Positions 1-9,131 are shown, numbered from the stretch's first letter. The stretch: 11,892 bases of DNA from Physocladia obscura (GCA_027596945.1 JADGJH010001113.1:1-11892), one strand, 5' to 3'. Program-made: numbers and translations. The notes: generated by a model from the letters alone, not told the origin.

Positions 1-2
1 GA

Positions 3-482
3 ACCGGGACTGTTGTCGACAGCGAAAGAAGCGACGTGGGCGTGGCCAGCGGGCTCGACGCGGCGGTCGGCGACAGTGGCGTGTCGCGCTCTAATGTCGC
101 GGTGCTGTGGCGGAGCGAGCCGCGCGACGGCGACCGGAAGTTCAGTGCGCTGATCACCGACGAGCGGCGTGGGCTTTTTGCGCCGGAGCCGTTGCCGCCG
201 TCTCCAGGCGGCGGCGGCGTTCCGCTGTCGGCGCGCACATCCGCCGCCTCTTTTTCTTTGGGCCCTTTGCTCTTGGTCCTTTCCAGCTTTACGCTCTTGC
301 GTCGGGACAGAAAGTTGGCCAGCATCCTCCAATTCTACTTTCACTCAATTTCCAATTTCCACAAACCCCCCTTGTTTCGGATCCACTTGATTACAAAACA
401 GCGAAACACTTTTGAAACTTCAATTCATAAGAACTCTCTGCACATTCCATTAGCCAAACTTAGAATCTTTTCTGTTCTTTGA
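3..482 (+). CDS. 3' end of an unidentified plus-strand gene, possible membrane-anchored protein (partial)
   Basis: One frame is open from the left edge to a TGA at 480-482. Between positions 3 and about 240 roughly 85% of codons end in G or C and first positions are rich in G, the usual signature of a real frame, although the other genes here are AT-rich. The peptide includes the stretch VAVLWRSEPRDGDRKFSALI, a Pro/Gly-rich segment (PEPLPPSPGGGG), then a hydrophobic run (FSLGPLLLVLSSFTLL) followed by RRDRK, which fits a single membrane segment with a basic stop-transfer, or a GPI-type tail. The WRSEP..GDRKFSALI part vaguely recalls the end of Reeler domains, but this is a weak impression. After about position 310 composition falls to AT-rich and the last ~55 codons look like UTR, so the true stop may come earlier through an unseen splice. 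The 5' part lies outside the window. Confidence 0.5.
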   Translation, partial: TGTVVDSERSDVGVASGLDAAVGDSGVSRSNVAVLWRSEPRDGDRKFSALITDERRGLFAPEPLPPSPGGGGVPLSARTSAASFSLGPLLLVLSSFTLLRRDRKLASILQFYFHSISNFHKPPLFRIHLITKQRNTFETSIHKNSLHIPLAKLRIFSVL

Positions 483-544
483 GATCTTGTGTTTACATTC
501 ACGTGATGACTTTTAATTAAATTTTAGTAACATTTAATCCATTC

Positions 545-757
545 ATTAAATTGGTCTCATAAAACCGTAATTAACCAGCCTTTACTTTTTATTTTATATA
601 CAACTATAACCATTGAATCTTTATCTAATATGCCATGTTTATCTTGTATTTTTCTGAGTTAAATATTGTAAATGACAAGAATTAACTTGAAACTAAGAAA
701 AGATAAGTAAATCCTCACATCCAAAAACGAAAATACATGATCATTTGCCCCAATAAA
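545..757 (+). terminator. Candidate polyadenylation signals for the left-hand gene
   Basis: ATTAAA occurs at 545-550 (and 516-521), and a canonical AATAAA at 752-757 followed by an A-run. Any of these could end the transcript whose coding sequence stops at 482. In AT-rich DNA such hexamers are frequent, so none is proven. Confidence 0.3.
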
Positions 758-768
758 AAAAAATACTA

Positions 769-785
769 ATGCTGAGCGTCAGCAT
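769..785. repeat. Perfect 7-bp inverted repeat, MARE-like (ATGCTGA-GCG-TCAGCAT)
   Basis: The two 7-bp arms are exact reverse complements separated by GCG. The arms contain the TGCTGA/TCAGCA half-sites known from large Maf factor recognition elements, but the spacer is 3 bp where known sites have 1 or 2 bp. It could be a binding site, a hairpin, or chance. Confidence 0.4.
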
Positions 786-999
786 TGAACTGGATTTTCA
801 AGATGATTGGGGAACCCATACCTCGGCAAAGACCGGACATCAATTGGGATAAAAACAGGGAACCAGAAATGCGGATTGGGTTTTACTTACAACAACGTCA
901 TTTGTCGGAAAAAAATAATTTCACAATTTGCAACCTAAAAACCAAAATAAATAGGTACGACATAAAAAACATAAAATAAACAAATTTGAAACCTGACAA

Positions 1000-1312
1000 A
1001 CTCCTTTTCCCCCTTAGACTGCGCATCATAATGTATTTTATGCGCGCAGTTTTCTCATGTCCTTTATTATTTATAAGGTTTCCCCAATCTTTGCTCGTTC
1101 TCCGTGAAGCTGCGACATTCGAAGCTGATAAGTTACTCCCTTTTTGAAGAGAAATATTCAACAAGGCAGTATACAGCGCAGCTCCCTACAAAATAATAGT
1201 TAGATATTGTGAAAACAATTAAATTCGCTCACTTGAAATAAAGTAACTTTTTTGAATCCATAAGGGATAGGAAATGGCCCCGAATCTACTGGTGCAGGGG
1301 GCGAAATCGGAA
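1000..1312 (-). other. Candidate short spliced minus-strand gene fragment (two possible exons)
   Basis: On the minus strand a TATCAG acceptor precedes an open segment 1312-1233 reading PISPPAPVDSGPFPIPYGF then KKVTLFQ. It ends in a CAA|GTGAGC donor. A 47-nt putative intron (1232-1186) contains a CTAAC branch-like site and ends TTTTGTAG. The frame then continues from 1185 as GAALYTALLNISLQKGSNL and onward to about 1000, where a further CAG|GTTTCA donor is possible. Intron length and signals match those of the proven genes here. I recognise no family, see no start codon upstream, and AT-rich DNA yields such patterns by chance, so this is a lead only. Confidence 0.22.
1018..1050. repeat. Inverted repeat with 7-bp arms (ACTGCGC / GCGCAGT)
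   Basis: The arms at 1018-1024 and 1044-1050 are exact reverse complements around a 19-nt AT-rich centre. The GC-rich arms stand out from the surrounding AT-rich DNA. It overlaps the weak minus-strand gene candidate. No flanking duplication or transposon end was recognised. Confidence 0.4.
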
Positions 1313-1726
1313 CTGATAAATATGTTGCAATTTTATAATGTTTGAACGAAGTTTTCTTTATTTAAAATAAAGTCCTTTTTATAGTTTTCCCTAATCAACA
1401 TAAAAGCCCATAGACGACTCCACCCAAAAATCTCAAAAAGAGTGATATGAAAAGGATAGTGAAATCAAAATGAAAAAGAGTGATAACAAAAAGGGAATTG
1501 TGTGGAGTAGTGGCAGATAAATTGTTGATGATGAATAAAGGAGATTTTCTTGGGAAAATTTGAGGAGAAACAAAAAAAGAAATTATTTAATGTAGAAAAA
1601 ATGTAATAAAATAATAGTCTAGTTCTTTTTCTAAAACATTGCCAAGTGAAGCTGGTACCAGCACAACAAATATTCTCTCCAGAATATGTAAATGCAAGTC
1701 TGTCAATTCTTAATCATTAATAGTAT

Positions 1727-1763
1727 AGTGGGTAAGCCCACTCATTCATGAAAGCATCTTTCA
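1727..1763. repeat. Two adjacent small hairpins
   Basis: AGTGGG-TAAG-CCCACT (1727-1742) is followed six bases later by TGAAAG-CAT-CTTTCA (1749-1763). Each is a perfect 6-bp stem with a short loop. The neighbouring TAGTATAGTGGG resembles a tRNA A box, but no cloverleaf can be completed. Confidence 0.45.
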
Positions 1764-2532
1764 CATCTATTCAAGATTTGGTAGGGGCAGTATAAATATT
1801 TTTTTTTTGGAATTTGACACAAGGCAATCATTTTTGTTTTTGCATTTTGCATAATGTGTGTGATTGTTGGTGTCAGCTGCAAAGTATTTGAATCACGAAC
1901 CAAAACACATTCAGACATAGAAATTTTGAGTTTGGACAAGGACAAGCTGCGTGCACACGCAAATACAGTCATTAGATTCAGAAAAAATGTTTCCATCCAG
2001 TTGAACTGACACAATATGTTCAATATTTGTTAAAATCAGAAAAGTGTGGGGATTATTTTCCAAAAACATTTTTGTTTAACTTGGGGGGCATTTTTCATCC
2101 TTCTACCTTCCATTTGATTAATTTATAATACAAAAAACAGTATATCAGTCGATTTGGGAAAGAAAAACTTGACAAACATTTTGCTTCTTCACCCTTTCTA
2201 CTTTTGTGCTTTGTACTTGCATTTGCTTTTGGATTCTCCAAAACTACATACTCGGAACTAAGATCATTGTCATCATCTGTATGCCTTATATAGTCATGGG
2301 TGTGAAGTTAGATGAATACTCTCTGTGAAGAAGTCAGCTCAAAACAGGCAAACACAAGTGCCCATGCTCTCTGCAACTACTACTTTCTAGGTCCCAAATC
2401 ACCCAAAATCACCAAGATCATTAGCACTTGTTCACCTGCAATTAAGTCACACAACCACAATGTCATGATTATGGACATGCAACATGAAACTGTGAACATC
2501 TGGTTCTAAAATTTCAGAATTCTGGCAAGCAT

Positions 2533-2550
2533 GTCCAGCAGTGACTGGAC
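2533..2550. repeat. Inverted repeat GTCCAG-CAGTGA-CTGGAC
   Basis: A perfect 6-bp stem with a 6-nt loop lies about 200 bp beyond the predicted RAD50 polyadenylation signals. No function is evident. Confidence 0.4.
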
Positions 2551-2745
2551 CTCTTATTCAAGAATCTTTAATGCCGTTGCTCAAATCACTCAAGTCTAAC
2601 TTCATTATTAACCTTTATTTCTTTGTCAATTCGCTTCAATTTATTATTTAGTTTTTGTGCATATGATGAAAATAATAATAAAAATTTCAATTCATTGAGA
2701 GAATGGAGAAATTCGTGGAAACTCTTGGACAGAAAATCAAAATGG

Positions 2746-2757
2746 TTTATTTTTATT
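2746..2757 (-). terminator. Tandem AATAAA polyadenylation signals of RAD50
   Basis: On the minus strand two AATAAA hexamers lie directly side by side (2752-2757 and 2746-2751), 83 to 95 nt downstream of the RAD50 stop. The intervening 3' UTR is pyrimidine-rich on the transcript. Spacing and sequence suit the gene's 3' end. Confidence 0.7.
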
Positions 2758-2840
2758 CAGCTGAAAAGAAAGTTGAAGAATCACGAAGTTGAAAAACAAA
2801 AGAAAGAAAAAAACGAAAAAGAAGCAGACTATATTCCAAT

Positions 2841-5800
2841 TCAAAATACAATATTCTGTCTCTCAATCACACTGTGTTGCATTGCGTCCTTGCTAACACG
2901 CCAATAATGATCTGCATAGTCATGATGCCCGATTTGCGCCATGAAATCTTCGTCATGTGTGATGATTATCAACTGAAAATTTTTTTGCACCCGCCGAAGT
3001 TTGATAATACTGAGTGAAGTGAAAATCCGCATTTAGAAATAATAACAATGATGATCTCAAAATTACTACTTGGAAAGTGATTCTGCTAGTGCCTCAGAAT
3101 TATCTCGGTCGAGATTTGTTGTTGGCTCGTCAAGTGCCAGAATACCGCAATTCAAGCAAAAGGTTTCAGCAAGAGCTAATCTGATAATCAAGCAGGCTAA
3201 AACTTTTTGTCCGGCACTGCATCTTCCGCGCATATCGAGCTCGGTTTGCTCTTTTATCATTACAACCTGTTACAAAGCATAAAAAATAATGAGAAAATAT
3301 AAAATGGACTGTCAAAGCGAAGATTACTCGATAATTATACGAGCGATTTTTTGCTGTTGAGTTTTCGTTGTCAGATCGAATTTCGATAGTTTCGATGTCT
3401 TGCAAAAATAATCAAGAATTCAGTAAATCATACCACAATAGATTATATATACCATTGCCCTTGTAAGTGTTGACCCACAGCTCGCGAATAATTTTGTTAA
3501 TTTCGTCCATCTTCATAGTGTGGTATTTCATAATGGCACTGCACAAAAAATCAGATTGAGCGCCAAAAAAGTACCAAAAACTCACTTCTCCAAAGCTTTA
3601 CTATATTTTTCGAGATCTTGCACAGCTAGTGACTCCGTTTTCAGTTTGATGACTTGTCGTTGATGCTTCTGAACAATATCCGCAAAGTTCGATTCCAAAT
3701 CATCCTTGATACGCTGTTGCTGTTCTTCCATAATTTTCAGCTCTCCCGTTATCATGGCAAGCTCTCCGGACAAATTTTCAATTTTTGTGACATATTTGTG
3801 TCTCTGGAAAAGAATAAATAAACAGTATTTTAAAAAAAACAACAATTTATCACCTGCTTCTCGGCATTCATATGGTTGAATCGTTTTGTATCTTCTTTCA
3901 ACTTATCGATTTCGGCCAGTATTTCTTGAAGCAACTTTTCTTGTTCGCGAAATTTTAAATTGTCAGAAACAGCACGTTGTATACCAGTCACTTCACTTGC
4001 AGTTTTCTGAATTGTAAGAATGCGCGCATTTGATTCATCTCTCTGCACTTGGATCTTTTGTATTTCATTTCTCAGTTTTTTGATTGTCGCGGCACACTTT
4101 TCCAGTTTTGATTGAGTATCAGTACTCTTGAATCTGTCAAATAATGTGTTAAAAATACTTATCACATTTCGGTCACAAAAACTAATCACAACCTATTCCG
4201 CTCTGCAATAAAAGTGTTTACTGATGACAGGTAATTTCGATACTGTTGAATAGTTTTATTGAAGTTGCTTTCAGTGATTGAACTATTTTCCTGTTCGGCT
4301 GCGAGCTCTTGTTCAATCGCGCGAATGTTTGGTGTTAATTCAATGATTACAGAATCGGCAACCTGTTTTTAAAAACTATTCATCACAGAGACCTATTTTT
4401 TCCAGCAGATTTCACAAACTTCAATATCACGGGAAAACTTTTCCATCTCGTTTCGCAAATCAGTAATAGATGATTGTAAAGCTTCGCGCTGATCCCACAA
4501 ATGCATCTTTGACTGAAGCTCCTGTTTAGCTGTTTGCAGCAATTTCTCATGAATCGCCAAGTTATTTTGCTTTGTGAACCGTTCTGTATTTAAGCGATTG
4601 ATTTCTTGCCGCAAATCAGCACTATTTACACCATTGTTAGTTTTAATAGAAACTGAAGATATAAAATAATAATAAATCAAACAAGTAAAACCAAAAAAAG
4701 AACAACTCACAGCTTGGAATTAACCTCATTAATCTCTGCTTGTACTGTGCTTGGAATTCGGCCATTATTTCCGCCACCACCACCAGTTGCTGTCAAATCT
4801 CTCTCAAGGCCTTCAACTTCGCTCTTTAATCTGAACAGTTCAGCTTCTGCTCTCAAAACATCCTCGCATTGTACTCGCAAATCAACATATGACTGAACAT
4901 CAACACTTGCAATTGCATAATCACCTTCGAGATCTTCCAAAACTGAGTTGAGTACTTCCCTCTCTTGTTCAAAAGTCTTGATAGACGTTTTAACACTTGG
5001 AATTTCTGTGTCACGAATGCTTTCGAGTTCGTGGAGATTAGGTTTTAGGGCTGCAAGGCGTTTGAGCTTCAAATGTTTTTCTGCAAGAGAAACTGCATAT
5101 GCCTCTTTGCTAGGAATTTTCCCAAGTTGATCATTCAGCTTGGGTAACCGAAAAATAAGCTATAAGACATAATAATAATAATAAAAGAAACTAACAGCTC
5201 AAACCTTTTTTAAAAAGTTCTGACTTTCTGTCTCGTTTTCAAATGGTCTCACACAAAGAGGACAACATCTATAGTTCACATCAGCATCCAATTTTTTTTT
5301 TACCTCACTCACTTGTCTCTTCCAAACAAACGCATATATTTGTTAATCATTACATGAGCGGCTGACAAGGTTTTTTCATTGCTAATGAGAAGATAAATTG
5401 AGTTTTTTTATGCTGCAAAAAGATAACTTCAACCTTAATTCCTCATTATAATCTTCATCAGCAGCCTCGTACGCATGCAAAAAATCAGCTCCGCCACAAG
5501 CCTCATTTATTGCACGCGATTTCTCATCTACGTCCTTGGAGAGTTTTTGTAGGCGCGATTTGCTCATAAAAAGTTTGGCTTCAATGGCAGACAGTTCTCT
5601 TGTGTTTGTTTCGATTTCAGTTTTTGATCTGGCTAGAACTTTTTCTTTGTTCCTGCAAATTCTTTCATTTAATTTTCCGTCATATGGGAATCCATATCAA
5701 ACCTGTGTTCTGTCGCAATATCGCTCGCACAAGTTTTCAAATTCAGATCCGTTTTGAACAACTTCTTGTATTCTCGTTCAAACGGAGAAAAACTGGAGAA

Positions 5801-8004
5801 TAGCAAATAAGCATCCGGCACAAAGAAAAAGAAATGGATCCAAAAATATACATTGCGTTGAAGCCTTCTTCTTTTCTCCGCAAATCTTGAGTTTTAAGTC
5901 CAAGTCGTGCGCGACTTTCGCTTTGCGAATTCAACGCCGCAATTTCGTCGCCCAATGTGGTTAAAGTCCGCTCTTTGGCATGAACTTCTAAGTTTAACTG
6001 TTGAAGTTTTGATTCAAATTCGACGGGGATATATGCTTGAATGGAAACATATTCTTCTTCTTGTGCTATTTTGGCTTTTAATTCTGCGAGTTCGGACAAG
6101 GTGACTTTGAGTTTTTGAACGTTTGTAGTGAACTCAACGATTTTACGACGATTGGATTCCTTTGTGTGCGTGCGTGCGTGCGTGTGTGTGTGTGTGTGCG
6201 TGTGTGAAGAGTAAGTGTTCGAGCAAATGTGTATGCTAGATTAAAATATTGAGAGTAGAAAAACAATTACCATTCTGTCTTTTAGCATCTTCTTTGTTTC
6301 TTGCTGAGAAGCGATTCCCCCTTGCGCCTTGTGTAAACGTGAAGAAACGTTAGACAAACGTGTAAGAGATTCGGCCTGATTGGAAAATGATTAAGAGTGA
6401 GTAATTACAAATTAAAAAAGACGAGAACCTTTGCTTTTTCGAGCGACTTTTGTTGATTATCCATTCCGTCATTCAGTTTTGCAACAAATTTTTCAAGTCT
6501 ATTTTCATCAAACGGCGCAGAAAACCCACGAATATTCAATTTTTCGGCAATATTGACAAAATTCTCATCAGCTTCGACAACACTTCTGGAATATGCCTTT
6601 TGATTTATTATTTTTAAAATTGAGGTTTGGTTTTTAATAAAATAAATAAATCGAAATAGTCCTGAAATAAATTTCAAACATCAATTTCGGCTTGAAGTTG
6701 TCCTTTTGCAGTTAATTCCTTAGAAAGATCTGATTCAATTCTTGAGATACTCCTACAGTACTGTTCAACAATTTCATTCAATTCGATCAATTCGTTTTGT
6801 TGCATCTCAACAGACGTTTCATATTGTTTCAGCATACTCGCAAGCTCTTCGTCAGTTTCTTCAAAGATTTCGATGTCCGCTTTTAATTCCTCAAGAGACC
6901 CCATCAGAAAATTCCGTTTAATTTCTCGAGCATTTATCTCCATATGAATACCATGCAATTCATTTCGCTCTCGTTCAAGTAACTTCAACTTTTCTGAGAT
7001 TGATTTAATTTCAGTGTCAGCCAGCTCATTTTTACGTTCGGTAGAAACTGCAATTCTATCAGAAAGGACATCAAGCTCTTTTTGCAACTGTAAATAGTTT
7101 GAGTTTATCAAAAATAATATATAAATAGGACTCAACAATGTCAGCCCGTTCTTTGTTTTCTTTCAAATGATTCAATTCGCCTTGACCAATTCGAATCTGA
7201 ACGGTTGAATCTTTTCTTAATGTTTTGATAGAGTCTAGAGCTTTTGTGTACCGCGTTGATGCAAAAATATCATCAAATTTTTTTTTTAACACGCCTGGTT
7301 CTGAGAGAGGCCAAAACGACTCTTCTTGGTGGCAAAAAATCACATTGTCCAGAATAGGTCTAGAGACACCAAGTTGGTCTGGGATAGTAGCATCCAACTC
7401 TGCGCATTTTGACGTGATGCTGACCTGCAAAAACACTCCATCCGTCATAATCTAGGGCAAAAAAAGAACAAAAAACCTTGTTCTCCCCATGTCCAGCAGA
7501 AAGAACTGATTCCAGTGTTTTCATAGTGCTAGTTGTTTTTTTCTGAATGAAAGAAAGGCTGCGGGTTGCCGTTAGCTCCTTTCCGTTAACATTGCGAAAC
7601 TGGAGCTTGACTTGGCCCTTGACTTCGGACACGTTTGCAACCTTTGAAAACGTTTAGGTTTGGTTACCAAGTTATCCAGAATAAGTGGAATTATTTTCCA
7701 TACTCTTGGATCATGAACAAACGATTTCGACGAGTTTGGCGGTAGATCGCCAATGCATGCGTATTTTAAGCATTCAATAACCGTTGTTTTTCCTGCGCCG
7801 TTATGGCCGACAATCAGTGTCAGTGGCGTGAAGAATGCAATAATGCTTTCTGTATCTGGACTGAAACTGCGGATTCCTGTTTGATTGTAATAACCGATTC
7901 AGATCAAAATTATCTCACTCATTTTGTTTCCTCTTATACCACCCATGGTTTTCTCGCAGTTGAATTCACCTACCGCGAATACTCAGCTTCTCAATCTCTG
8001 ACAT
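2841..8004 (-). CDS. RAD50: DNA double-strand break repair protein RAD50, complete, 21 coding exons
   Basis: RAD50 is the SMC-like ATPase of the nuclear MRE11-RAD50-NBS1 complex, which binds, tethers and signals from DNA double-strand breaks. Exons in transcript order: 8004-7974, 7876-7704, 7641-7477, 7424-7137, 7087-6680, 6596-6429, 6375-6271, 6159-5852, 5792-5703, 5652-5434, 5381-5313, 5268-5205, 5159-4711, 4621-4420, 4362-4193, 4133-3854, 3803-3586, 3538-3453, 3398-3328, 3266-3070, 3009-2841. Every junction is GT-AG, phases agree, and introns are 44-111 nt. The product is 1309 residues (human 1312). It starts [15 protein letters not shown]. Walker [10 protein letters not shown] is at 34-42 and the Q-loop FCHQEE has Gln156. 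Long coiled coils flank the zinc hook, Cys677-Pro-Leu-Cys680. The signature RGRCSAGQK is near 1201-1209, Walker B ALDEP near 1232-1236, and the H-loop His is 1272. The gene looks fully functional. The exon at 4621 uses a downstream acceptor, because the nearer CAG would break the frame. Confidence 0.97.
5269..5312 (-). other. 44-nt RAD50 intron immediately before the zinc-hook cysteines
   Basis: The donor AA|GTGAGT and acceptor CTATAG define a 44-nt intron, the shortest in the window. Removing it joins a Lys codon directly to Cys-Cys-Pro-Leu-Cys. Keeping it would place a TGA one codon into the intron. The next intron (5160-5204) is 45 nt, so this size is not isolated. Confidence 0.85.
6163..6206. 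repeat. TG/CG dinucleotide microsatellite inside RAD50 intron 7
   Basis: About 44 bp of alternating TG and CG units (CA/CG on the RAD50 transcript) lie in the intron at 6160-6270. The array stops only two bases before the intron's terminal AG, so it occupies the place of the usual polypyrimidine tract. Confidence 0.9.
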
Positions 8005-8033
8005 TTTTCGTTTTGTGGGCTTTTTCTTCAAAA
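8005..8033. promoter_or_regulatory. 29-bp space between divergent RAD50 and myosin light chain start codons
   Basis: The RAD50 ATG (8004, minus) and the proposed light chain ATG (8034, plus) point away from each other with 29 T-rich bases between. Both have A-rich contexts (AAAAATGT, AAAAATGG). Either both 5' UTRs are extremely short or the two transcripts overlap at their 5' ends. No TATA box was seen. The call depends on the light chain first exon being right. Confidence 0.5.
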
Positions 8034-8793
8034 ATGGTTTGTTGTCCGTTAGTTTCCTCGTTGAGTCCGCTCCACTCACACTTGCATCTTCAATTATTTT
8101 ATTCACAACTGCTTAACACAAAATGACTTTTACTTACACTTATCATTCAGTCTTTGCGAAAAGAAAAAAAGAAGCGTGCGGCACGTCAAAACTCAAATGT
8201 TTTTGCGATGTTCGAGCAACATCAAATTGTCGAATTTAAAGAAGCTTTTTCCATGTTTGATCACGACTCCGACGGTTTTCTTGATAAAGATGATATCAAG
8301 GATATGCTCGCAAGCTTGGGTATTTTTTCCTGATCCTTTTTTTAAGTTTAAAAAAGCTTAATTGTCGTATCTTTTTTTTTTTTTACTTTCTCCTCCTTCA
8401 AGGCCAAAACACGTCCGAAGAATATATCGATAATATGATAAAAGAAGCTCCTGGATCCATCAATTTTACGATGTTTTTAACTTTGTGAGATTATCCGTCA
8501 TTAATTTCTCTCTCTCGCTTTCTCAATAATGTCTGAAAATTATTATTCCATCTGGTAGAATGGGAGAAAAAATGAGTGGAACCGATCCTGAACACGAAAT
8601 TCTACAAGCATTTGAGTGTTTCGATGACGCAAAAACGGGATTCATCAACGCCGATTTGCTTAGAGAGTGTATGACAACAATGGGAGACAGATTCACTGAC
8701 GAAGAAGTGGATATTATGTTTAAAGGAGCACCCTTTGACAGTAATGAATTCAGTTACCGTGATTTTGTTAGAGTTTTGAAGCATGGAGAATGA
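8034..8793 (+). CDS. Myosin regulatory light chain, nonmuscle/smooth type, complete, four exons
   Basis: The regulatory light chain binds the myosin II heavy-chain neck; in its nonmuscle/smooth class, phosphorylation of its N-terminal Ser/Thr by myosin light chain kinase or Rho kinase activates actomyosin contraction. Proposed exons are 8034-8036, 8151-8319, 8403-8484 and 8559-8793, giving 162 residues (vertebrate homologues are about 172). Exon 1 is the ATG alone, followed directly by a GTTTGT donor. It is chosen because the frame of exon 2 is closed upstream (TGA at 8124) and the join gives [20 protein letters not shown], matching the family N-terminus. The first EF-hand loop, residues 38-49 ([12 protein letters not shown]), keeps its metal ligands, and later EF-hands are degenerate as usual. 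Family blocks [27 protein letters not shown] and VLKHGE follow. Ser16 aligns with human Ser19, but the Thr18 position is Asn15. Exons 2-4 are certain; exon 1 is about 60% sure. Confidence 0.93.
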
Positions 8794-9064
8794 ACGTTTG
8801 CTGTTTCTTTTCTGGTCTGAATTTTGAAGGGGGAAAATCTGAGAGAACTCATTCTTAGGATAATCATATTCAACTTTCTTACTATTTAAATTAGTTAGCA
8901 TTCAACACATGAAGCCCCAAAATCCTTTAACTTTCCAAGATCATTCATCCTTTGGAACTATGTTCGTCCCAAAACGCGATAACATGACTTTTTAAAATCT
9001 TTTTTATGTGAAGCAATTTATTGGGTTAAAAAAAATGAAGGGCACTGAAGAGAGACACAAAGAA

Positions 9065-9070
9065 AATAAA
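9065..9070 (+). terminator. Polyadenylation signal of the myosin light chain gene
   Basis: This is a canonical AATAAA 272 nt after the TGA at 8791-8793. It lies 61 bp before the end of the convergent PUS10 coding sequence and overlaps that gene's predicted 3' UTR. Confidence 0.6.
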
Positions 9071-9089
9071 GAAACCTGTTCCAAACAAT

Positions 9090-9095
9090 TTTATT
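9090..9095 (-). terminator. Polyadenylation signal of PUS10
   Basis: AATAAA on the minus strand, 37 nt after the PUS10 TAA (9134-9132). It sits 20 bp from the oppositely oriented light chain signal, so cleavage 10-30 nt downstream would make the two mRNAs overlap at their 3' ends. Confidence 0.65.
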
Positions 9096-9131
9096 AATTG
9101 TAACAATCAAATTAAATTAATTTTTCATATT

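Larger units (their letters stand above)
483..2745. other. Long AT-rich intergenic region between the left-hand gene and the RAD50 3' end
   Basis: No gene can be supported here beyond the weak minus-strand candidate near 1000-1312. The region contains small inverted repeats, a purine-rich plus-strand stretch at about 1430-1610, and scattered short open frames. Among the latter is a minus-strand frame of about 53 codons starting near 2055 with no recognisable motif. No tRNA, rRNA or transposase sequence was recognised. Confidence 0.6.

Noticed and set aside
785..979. 64-codon plus-strand open frame (starts MNWIFKMIGEPIPRQRPDIN)
   Set aside because: The protein looks plausible, but several frames on both strands are open over the same 120 bases and none matches a known family, so no strand can be preferred.
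1714..1785. tRNA-like A box (TAGTATAGTGGG)
   Set aside because: No acceptor stem pairing, no proper D stem and no B box at the right distance, so it is not a tRNA gene.
2623..2907. 94-codon plus-strand open frame rich in Lys/Glu
   Set aside because: It is antisense to the last RAD50 exon and its pyrimidine-rich 3' UTR, which explains the Lys/Glu run.
5413..5433. Alternative 21-nt intron after RAD50 exon 10, ending TTTTTGCAG
   Set aside because: Far too short for spliceosomal removal, and the frame after it does not match RAD50. The 52-nt intron ending at 5382 restores the expected residues before the zinc hook.
7803..8126. 107-codon plus-strand open frame
   Set aside because: Mostly antisense to RAD50 exons 1-2 and intron 1, which encode Walker A on the other strand; its product shows no motif.
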